Assembly: GCA_035291605.1 (NCBI GenBank)
Contig: DATDRS010000373.1
Location: forward strand, 1-14,918
From: DATDRS01 sp035291605
Lineage (GTDB): Bacteria > Chloroflexota > Anaerolineae > Anaerolineales > UBA6663
Reading direction: 5' to 3'
DNA: 14,918 nt
This document shows, piece by piece, positions 7,735 to 14,400 of the stretch. The position numbers and the translations under genes are program-made. Numbering within the stretch: position 1 is the stretch's first letter; every line of letters begins with the position of its first letter. A model generated the notes under the pieces. That model did no database searches, was not told where the DNA came from, and worked only from the letters and a program-made list of their open reading frames with translations.

Positions 7735-8478
7735 ATGCCTCGCGCCTCTTTCCGCTTTTACGCCGAACTCAACGACTTCCTGCTTGCCGCCCGCCGCATG
7801 GTCGAGTTCAATCATGCCTTTCAAGGCCGGGTTTCGATCAAAGACATGATCGAATCGCTCGGCGTGCCGCACACCGAAGTGGACCTGATCCTGGTCAACG
7901 GCCTCTCGGTGGATTTCGCTTACATCGTCCAGGCTGACGACCGCGTCAGCGTTTACCCCGTCTTCGAGGCGCTCGACATCACCCCTCTCGTGCGGCTGCG
8001 CCCCCGGCCGCTGCGAGAACCGAAGTTCATCCTCGACACCCACCTGGGACGGCTGGCAAATTATCTGCGCCTGCTGGGGTTCGATACGCTCTATCGGAAC
8101 AATTATGACGACGAGGCGCTGGCGCGCCTCTCGGCCGGTGAAAAGCGCACCCTGCTCACCAAAGACCGCGGCCTGTTGAAGCGCCGCATCGTCACGCACG
8201 GCTATTGCGTGCGCTCTGCCGACCCCCAACAGCAGATCAAGGAAGTCCTGGAGCGCTTCGACCTGCTTGGCGCCATCGCGCCTTTCAGCCGGTGCCTGCG
8301 CTGCAACGGCCGGTTGGAACCCGTGGAGAAGCAGGCCATCGTGCACCGCCTCCCTGCCCGGACGAGTGTGGATTATGACGAGTTCTATCGCTGCACGGCC
8401 TGCGACCAGCTCTACTGGCCCGGCTCACACTACGTCGCCCTGGAGCGTTTCGTGTCCGAAATTCTGACCGGGCGTTAA
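7735..8478 (+). CDS. Mut7-C RNase-fold protein with N-terminal ubiquitin-like domain
   Basis: Predicted nuclease of the Mut7-C (PIN-like) family, 247 aa. Residues about 1-90 form a ubiquitin/ThiS-like module: FRFYAELNDFL, VEVD-type strands and VNGLSVDFAYIVQADDRVSVYPVFE. Residues about 97-165 are the Mut7-C core, with candidate metal ligands Asp101 (FILDTHLGRLANYLRLLG), Asp125/Asp126 and Asp144 (LTKDRGLL). A C-terminal zinc ribbon follows, with CxxC pairs at 187/190 and 220/223. This three-part layout is known in bacterial proteins annotated as 'Mut7-C ubiquitin/RNAse domain-containing'; the biological substrate is not established. The ATG at 7735 is the only sensible start, because an in-frame TGA lies at 7708. 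No clear ribosome site precedes it. It is on the same strand as treS (87-bp gap) and the downstream glutamate synthase-like genes, with no obvious functional tie. Confidence 0.88.
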   Translation: MPRASFRFYAELNDFLLAARRMVEFNHAFQGRVSIKDMIESLGVPHTEVDLILVNGLSVDFAYIVQADDRVSVYPVFEALDITPLVRLRPRPLREPKFILDTHLGRLANYLRLLGFDTLYRNNYDDEALARLSAGEKRTLLTKDRGLLKRRIVTHGYCVRSADPQQQIKEVLERFDLLGAIAPFSRCLRCNGRLEPVEKQAIVHRLPARTSVDYDEFYRCTACDQLYWPGSHYVALERFVSEILTGR

Positions 8479-8499
8479 GTGAACCGGCCGCTTTCTGGC

Positions 8500-8505
8500 T
8501 ATAAT
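8500..8505 (+). promoter_or_regulatory. Candidate -10 box upstream of the glutamate synthase-like pair
   Basis: A perfect TATAAT lies in the 84-base gap before the GTG start at 8563. No good -35 is present 16-18 bases upstream (AAGTGA at 17). A second possibility is TTGACT (8515-8520) with a poor -10 near 8537. Confidence 0.35.
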
Positions 8506-8549
8506 AGGTATACGTTGACTGCTGTTCGCCGGTCGAATTAGCCGCCTTT

Positions 8550-8559
8550 GAGGGAGGAG
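8550..8559 (+). promoter_or_regulatory. Ribosome binding site that selects GTG 8563
   Basis: GAGGGAGGAG ends three bases before GTG 8563, and its GGGAGG core is five bases away. It overlaps the upstream in-frame TTG at 8548, which is therefore unlikely to be the start. Confidence 0.65.
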
Positions 8560-8562
8560 CGT

Positions 8563-9975
8563 GTGGCCTCCTATTCCCGCTACCACATCCCCTCCAGCCC
8601 GGCGCCGAACATCGCGCCTCACCCGAGGCGGTTTCGCGTCCGCGTCAACCGGGTTCAACTCGCCCGGTTGATTCTCGCCGAACTCGTCCACTACCGGGGG
8701 AACCTGCCGGTCGTCCTCAGCCGCCCGTGCGTCTACGGCGTGTTCTCCGGCCCCATCGGGGGATTTGCCCCGCGTCCACACAGGTGCGTTGGCTGTTTGC
8801 GGTGCACGGTGCAGTATCCTGAGATTGTGCAGATTATTCCCAATCCTGGGCGCATGCGCCTGGGCGACTCGTACTTCACGCCGGACATCGTGGATACGGT
8901 GCTATACGAAGCTGCGACGGGCCGCGTGCCGGTGCGCGGGGCAGGCTATCGCGGCTCATTCGGGGGCGAGGGCTGGGATGCGATGTGGACGGATATGTCC
9001 GAGATCGTCCGCCCGACCCGCGACGGGATTCATGGCCGGGAGTTCATCTCGACCTCGGTGGACCTCGGCCCGAGGCCGGACTTTCTGACCTTTGATTCAT
9101 CCGGGAAGCCGGCGGGCGAAGCGCTGCGCCTCATCAGTCTGCCGGTTCCGTTTATCTTCGACGCCCCTCCGCTTTCTGCTGAATCCGTGAATCTCTATCG
9201 GGCGCTGGTCGCCTCCGCCGATGGGATTCAGAGTCTGGCCGTCGTTCCGCTGCGCCGGGCGCTCGACCAGGGCCTGACATCGGCCAGCGTCGTCCCGCTC
9301 GTGCGCGCCTCCGAAGTGGCCGCTCTTTCAGACCTGACTCCTCAGCCGCCTCTGAATGGGAAGGGGGCGCAAAGAGCGTTTCGCATGATTGAACTCGACG
9401 GCTGGAATGAGGCGGCCTATCGCGCCCTGCAACAGAGTTACCCGGAGAGTTTGATTTGTGTGCGCCTGCCCTTTGAGGAGGAGGTGACGCTGCTCCTCCG
9501 ACAAGGGGTGCGCTTGTTTCACCTGACAGCCGATTATCACGGCCGGGCAGGGAAGGCCTTCATCCTGGAGGCCATCCGGTCGGTGCACGAGCGGCTGGTC
9601 GCCGAGGGCTTGCGCGAGCAGACGACTTTGATTGGGAGCGGAGGCATTGTCGCCGCCGAGCACGCGCCCAAGGCCATCATCTGCGGCCTCGACGCCGTGG
9701 CGCTCGACGCCTCGCTCCTGATCGCGGTGCAGGGACGTTTCCGCGGCGAGTGTCTGGATCGCGCCTCCGCCCAGGTGGAGATGCCGAGCTTTGAAGTCGC
9801 ATGGGCCGCGCAGCGCCTGATGAACCTCGCCGCCTCGTGGCGCGACCAGATGCTCGAGATTCTGGGCGCGATGGGGCTGCGCGAAGTGCGCCGCCTGCGC
9901 GGCGAGCTGGGCCGGGCGATGTTCCAGGCCGAACTGGAACGTGAGGCATTTGCGGGGATCGAGGGATACGCGTGA
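8563..9975 (+). CDS. Glutamate synthase-related FMN/TIM-barrel protein with N-terminal Fe-S motif
   Basis: Predicted 470 aa, cytosolic, from GTG 8563. The N-terminal part carries Cys56 and a ferredoxin-like HRCVGCLRC motif (Cys75, Cys78, Cys81), suggesting a 4Fe-4S cluster. RGSFGGEGWDAMWTDMSEIV and RPTRDGIHGREFISTSVDLG follow; I associate this block with FMN-binding glutamate synthase-like proteins. The C-terminal half looks like the glutamate synthase barrel but is degenerate: where the family has DGxxGGTGxxP it reads LTADYHGRAG, while GSGGIVAAEHAPKAIICGLD is retained. The C-terminal Fe-S cysteines are absent. It precedes a second, more canonical paralogue by 90 bases, suggesting a heteromeric complex in which this subunit handles electrons. 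An odd in-frame peptide, LTPQPPLNGKG (residues 258-268), looks like a dispersed repeat inserted in the gene. Exact reaction unknown. Confidence 0.72.
   Translation: MASYSRYHIPSSPAPNIAPHPRRFRVRVNRVQLARLILAELVHYRGNLPVVLSRPCVYGVFSGPIGGFAPRPHRCVGCLRCTVQYPEIVQIIPNPGRMRLGDSYFTPDIVDTVLYEAATGRVPVRGAGYRGSFGGEGWDAMWTDMSEIVRPTRDGIHGREFISTSVDLGPRPDFLTFDSSGKPAGEALRLISLPVPFIFDAPPLSAESVNLYRALVASADGIQSLAVVPLRRALDQGLTSASVVPLVRASEVAALSDLTPQPPLNGKGAQRAFRMIELDGWNEAAYRALQQSYPESLICVRLPFEEEVTLLLRQGVRLFHLTADYHGRAGKAFILEAIRSVHERLVAEGLREQTTLIGSGGIVAAEHAPKAIICGLDAVALDASLLIAVQGRFRGECLDRASAQVEMPSFEVAWAAQRLMNLAASWRDQMLEILGAMGLREVRRLRGELGRAMFQAELEREAFAGIEGYA
9334..9370 (+). repeat. Degenerate dispersed repeat inserted in-frame
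   Basis: This stretch encodes LTPQPPLNGKG. It resembles the CTCAC-CC-CAGCCCCCTCTCC...GGGGAGGGG type of dispersed repeat that, from memory, recurs in cyanobacterial and Chloroflexota genomes and often gives LTPQPPL-type peptides. The flanking sequence resumes a normal barrel pattern (FRMIELDGWNE). Only one copy is in the window. Confidence 0.4.
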
Positions 9976-9980
9976 GATTG

Positions 9981-10062
9981 CACCGCGAAGGCGCGCCGTG
10001 CGCAAGCAGAGAAAAAGAATCCTGGCGTCCTTTGCGCTCTTTGAGTCTTTGCGGTGAAAAAG
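9981..10062. repeat. Imperfect inverted repeat with CTTTGCG units between the paired FMN genes
   Basis: The left arm at 9981-9994 (CACCGCGAAGGCGC) matches the reverse complement of 10043-10056 (GAGTCTTTGCGGTG) at 11 of 14 positions. The right part, 10030-10062, contains CTTTGCG twice (10030-10036 and 10047-10053) with CTCTTTGAGT between. This resembles the widespread CTTTGCGTCTTTGCGGTGAA-type intergenic element, from memory. It fills almost the entire gap and ends just before the next gene's start, so it may shape the mRNA between the two genes. Confidence 0.55.
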
Positions 10063-10065
10063 GCT

Positions 10066-11367
10066 ATGTCCAAAACGCCTGAAGTATTGATCGTCGAAAA
10101 GCACACCGAAGCCCTGCATCGCGGCTTTCACCGCTGGCCGGAGATGGGGTTTGCCCCGCCGGCCCTCGGGGACAGGCGCTGGACGCCCGAACTGATCCTC
10201 TCCACGTGGGTGCAGGCCGAAACCGGCGCGCTCCCAACCGGCGACCTCGAATATCGCACCGGCCATTCGGGGGGCGGGTTCGACCGGCTGGACTTCAAGT
10301 TCCTCCTCGAATCCGAGTGGCTCCCGCCGGACACGCCGATTGATACCTCATTGTCGCTCAACCGTCGTCCCTATGACCCGAGAATCAAGATCCCGGTTCC
10401 GTGGTATGGAGCGGGGATGTCCTATGGCTCGGTGAGTGAGCAGGTGATGCTGGCGCGGGCGATGGCGGCAAAACAGTGGAACACATTCACCTCCACCGGG
10501 GAAGGGGGCTACCCGGATTCACTCATCCCCTACCAGGACCACGTCATCACGCAAATCGCCACGGGTATGTTCGGCGTGCGCGAGGAGACCGTCCAGCGGG
10601 CGCGGATCGTCGAGTTCAAATACGCGCAAGGCGCGAAGCCGGGGCTGGGCGGGCACCTGCTCGGCGACAAAGCGACGGTTGCGGTGGCGAAGATGCGCGA
10701 GGCCGTGCCCTGGGTGAGCCTGTTCTCGCCCTTCCCTTTCCACAGCGTTTACTCCGTCGAAGACCATCGCAAGCACGTGGATTGGGCGAAGACGATTGCG
10801 CCGGATGCGCTGGTTGCCGTCAAGGTCTCGACGCCGACGGACGTGGACATGGTGGCGGTTGGTTCATACTATGCTGGGGCGCACATTTTGCAGATTGACG
10901 GTTCGTACGGCGGCACGGGCGCCGCGCCGGAGATCGCGAAGAAGAACATCGCCATGCCGATTGAATATGCGATCCCCAAAGTGCACCGCTATTTGCTGGG
11001 CGAGGGCATCCGCGACGAAATCGTAGTGATGGCGAGCGGCGGCATTCGCACGGCCTACGACGTGGCCAAGGCGATTGCGCTCGGCGCGGATGGCTGCATC
11101 CTGGGCACGACCGAACTCGTCGCGCTCGGCTGCACGCGCTGCTCGAACTGCGAGCGCGGGCGCGGCTGCCCCTTTGGACTGACGACGACCGACCCCGAGC
11201 TCTCGCAACTCGTTGACCCGGCCTGGGGCGCAGAACGGATCAGCAATCTCTATGCTTCGATGCAATCGCAACTGCGCGAGGTTCTGCGGCGGCTGGGGTT
11301 GAGGTCGGCGCGTGAGCTGCGCGGACGAACAGATTTATTGGTGTATCGGAAGAGTGATCAGAGCTGA
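10066..11367 (+). CDS. FMN-binding glutamate synthase family protein (barrel domain only)
   Basis: Predicted 433 aa, cytosolic, homologous to the FMN/2-oxoglutarate barrel of glutamate synthase large subunits. ATG 10066 is preferred over GTG 10054, because the four extra codons are part of a dispersed repeat. Signatures in order: STGEGG (143-148), EFKYAQGAKPGLGGHL (183-198), SPFPFHSVYS, AVKVSTPTDVD, DGSYGGTGAAP (278-288), MASGGIRTAYDVAKAIALGAD (split here as MASGGIRT at 322-329, then the phosphate-binding loop), and a cysteine cluster CTRCSNCERGRGCPFG (Cys356, 359, 362, 368). The cluster has four Cys in a CxxCxxCx5C pattern, unlike the C-x5-C-x4-C 3Fe-4S site of classical GltB, so a 4Fe-4S cluster is plausible. 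There is no N-terminal glutaminase domain and no small-subunit gene nearby. With the preceding paralogue it may form an ammonia- or ferredoxin-linked enzyme, or act on another substrate. Confidence 0.85.
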   Translation: MSKTPEVLIVEKHTEALHRGFHRWPEMGFAPPALGDRRWTPELILSTWVQAETGALPTGDLEYRTGHSGGGFDRLDFKFLLESEWLPPDTPIDTSLSLNRRPYDPRIKIPVPWYGAGMSYGSVSEQVMLARAMAAKQWNTFTSTGEGGYPDSLIPYQDHVITQIATGMFGVREETVQRARIVEFKYAQGAKPGLGGHLLGDKATVAVAKMREAVPWVSLFSPFPFHSVYSVEDHRKHVDWAKTIAPDALVAVKVSTPTDVDMVAVGSYYAGAHILQIDGSYGGTGAAPEIAKKNIAMPIEYAIPKVHRYLLGEGIRDEIVVMASGGIRTAYDVAKAIALGADGCILGTTELVALGCTRCSNCERGRGCPFGLTTTDPELSQLVDPAWGAERISNLYASMQSQLREVLRRLGLRSARELRGRTDLLVYRKSDQS

Positions 11368-11421
11368 AAACGTGGCATAGACCCTGGCTACGCGATCAGC
11401 AAGGCTTCGCACGAGCAACCT

Positions 11422-11427
11422 TATAAT
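11422..11427 (+). promoter_or_regulatory. Candidate -10 box before the nSTAND gene
   Basis: TATAAT lies 15 bases before the ATG at 11443, with no good -35. A start site here would give a leader too short to keep the ribosome site at 11431-11435 fully effective, so this may be coincidental AT-rich sequence. Confidence 0.25.
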
Positions 11428-11430
11428 CGC

Positions 11431-11435
11431 AGGAG
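11431..11435 (+). promoter_or_regulatory. Ribosome binding site of the nSTAND gene
   Basis: AGGAG lies 7 bases before ATG 11443. The spacing is ideal and fixes the start of the large reading frame. Confidence 0.75.
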
Positions 11436-11442
11436 ACCAAAC

Positions 11443-14400
11443 ATGAGCGAAGTCAACCTCAGCGTCCAGAGCGGCAATCTTACTATCAGCGGCGACGTCG
11501 TCGGGCGCGACAAAATCGTCAACAACATCCAGAACATCATCCAGCGTGCGCTGACCTTCGCCGAGGAATCCGCGCAGGACCGCACGCTGGAGACGCAGGT
11601 GCTGGCGCAGGGCTTGAGCGCCTTCGTGAGCCGCCTGCAAGCCGTCGCCAGCGAGACGAGCGACGCTGAAGGGGGCAGTCCGTACAAGGGCTTGCTGGCA
11701 TATCGCTTGAGCGACGCCGAGATTTTCTTTGGCCGGTCGCAGGCGATTGCCGGGGTGTTCAGCCGCCTGCAGCGCGGGGCGCTGACTATCCTGCACTCGG
11801 AGTCCGGGGCAGGCAAGTCGTCGCTCGTCCAGGCCGGTATCTCGCCCCGCCTGATCGGCGCCGGACATCTGCCGGTGTACATACGTCCATACGACGATAA
11901 CCCGGCCATCATCCTCAAGCGCGCCTTCCTCTCCGATCTCAGCCAAACGCCCCTGCTCGCCACCGCACCGCTGCGTGATTTTCTACGGCAGGTGTGCCAG
12001 GTGGTGGGCCAGCAAACCACGCTCTACATCATCCTCGACCAGGCGGAAGAACTGTTCACCCAACTTGAGGAACCGGCCCGCGCCGAGTTCGTGGGCGAAC
12101 TGGCCGAGTGCCTCAGCGACGACAGCCTCAACGTGCGCTGGCTGTTCTCGATGCGCACCGAGTTCTTCGGCAACCTCGCCAACTTCCGCCCGCAGATTCA
12201 AGACCCCTTCGACAACGACTACCGCCTCAACCGCCTGACGCGCGCCGAAGCGCAGGAGGTGATCGCCGAGCCGGTGAGACGGCGCAACATCACGTATGAA
12301 GCCGGGCTGGCCGAGGCCATGCTGGACGATTTGAGCCAGGGTCAGAAACAGGAAGTAGCGCCGCCGGAGATCCAATTGGTGTGCTCGGCGTTATATGAGG
12401 ACCTCAAGCCGGGGCAGACGGCGATCACCCGCGACCGGTACAACGCCCTCGGCGGGGCCGTCGGGATTTTGCGCAGCCACCTGGAGCAGGTGTTGAGCCG
12501 AAACCTGCCGCCCAATCACCGCCCCATCGCCCAGCGCGCGCTCGAGTCACTCATCACGGCGGATGGCCACCGTGTCATCCGCGCGCGGGATGAGTTGGCC
12601 GCCGAGGTGAGCGCGGGCTTTCCGCGCCCGATTCCGCCGGAGACGCTCGAAGCGGTCTTGGATCAACTCACCACCAGCCATCTCGTCCGCACGCAGGAGC
12701 AGGCCCAAATGACCGCCGCTCCCACCTATGAATTGGCGCCCGGCGTGACGCGCGAGATGGCGACCGGACTGGCCTACGAGCTGGCGCACGATTATCTGCT
12801 CGACAAGGTCAAACTCGATCCGGCCACGCAGGCGCGCAAAGCGGCGCAGGAACTGCTGGCGCAGGAGGTGCGCGCCTTCGAGCGCCATGGCACCTTGTTG
12901 AGCGACGACAAACTGGCCATCCTGGCGCCCCGCCGGGACGAGCTGGCGTTGAGCGAGCCGGCGAAATTGTTGTTGCAAAAGAGCGATGCGGCCTTCCGGC
13001 GTCGGCGCGGGTTGTTGGCGGGCGGCATTGGGCTGGTCATCATCTTGCTCGTCGTCGGCGTGGTTTCGATTTCCAGCGCGGTGGGCGCGCAAGCCTCTCT
13101 GCGCGACGCCCGGAATCGGGAGGCCACCAGCGTCGCGATGGCCAGCACGGCGGCGGCGCAGGTGTTGACCGCGAACACGTTGGCCGCCCAGGCGGAGTCG
13201 TCGGCGCGGCAGGCGGAAGAACAGCAAGCGGCGAGTGAGGCGGCCGCAGCCGAGGCGGCCCGGCAGAAGGCGGAGGCCCAGGCTGCCGCGCAGGCCGCCA
13301 AAGACGTGATCCACCGCTTGTTTGAGCGCGAGGGGCTGGTCGGATTAGGCAATCTCCCCAGGGCGCTGGCCTATGATGGACAGCGGATTTGGGTGATCCT
13401 TCGCGACGACAACACCGTGCAACCGGTTGACCCGGAGACCGGCGAGGCCGGATTGCCGATCCTGGTCGGCACGGAACCGTCCGCGCTGGCGGTGGGCGCG
13501 GACAAGGTGTGGGTTGCCAACCGGCGTGACAACACCGTGCAGGACGTAGACCCGGAGACCGGCGAGGCGGGCGAGCCGATCCCTGTTGGCCAACGCCCGG
13601 TTGCGCTGGCCTTTGATGGACAAGGCCGATTGTGGGTCGCTCACGAGGACGACAACACGATTCAAGTGATTGACCCGGCCACGCGCGAAGTGGGTAAGCC
13701 GATCCCGGTGGAGACCGAGCCGGCGGCCTTTGCATTTGACGGAGTCCAGTTGTGGGTGATCAATCGTGGGGGCCGCTCCCTGCAATCCATTGAACCGGTC
13801 ACCGGGGAGATCGGCCTGCCCATTCCGCTGGGGGATGAGCCGCGCGCCATTGTGTATGACGGCAGCCAGTTGTGGATTACCCTGTCTGACTCGAGTTCGG
13901 TGCGGACGTTCAACCCGACGACCAACGCACTTGGCATCCCGATCCCGGTGGGCCACGACCCGTTGGCGCTGGCCTTTGACGGCGACTACGTGTGGGTGGC
14001 GAACCGGCTCGACAACACCGTGCAGGCCATTGATCGGAATGGGGGCGTCAGCGCACCCTATCGGGTGGGCAACGGCCCCTCCTCGCTGGTCGTGGTCGGG
14101 GAATGGCTGTGGACGACCAACCGCGATGATAACAGCGTTCAGCGAGTTGATCTGACCGCTGGTGATTTGAGCGCGTTGATTACGGTGGGCCAAGCCCCGT
14201 CGGCGATGGCCTTCGACGGCCAACGCCTGTGGATCGTCAACACGGCCGAGGACACGGTTCAGGCCTACGAGGTCAACAGCGCGCGGCTCTTGCCGCCGAT
14301 TAAGGTCGGCTCTTCGCCGCGGGCGATTGCCTTTGACGGGCAGAGATTGTGGATTGCCCACTTTGGAGCGGATACCGTGCAGGCGCTCGATCCGCAGACG

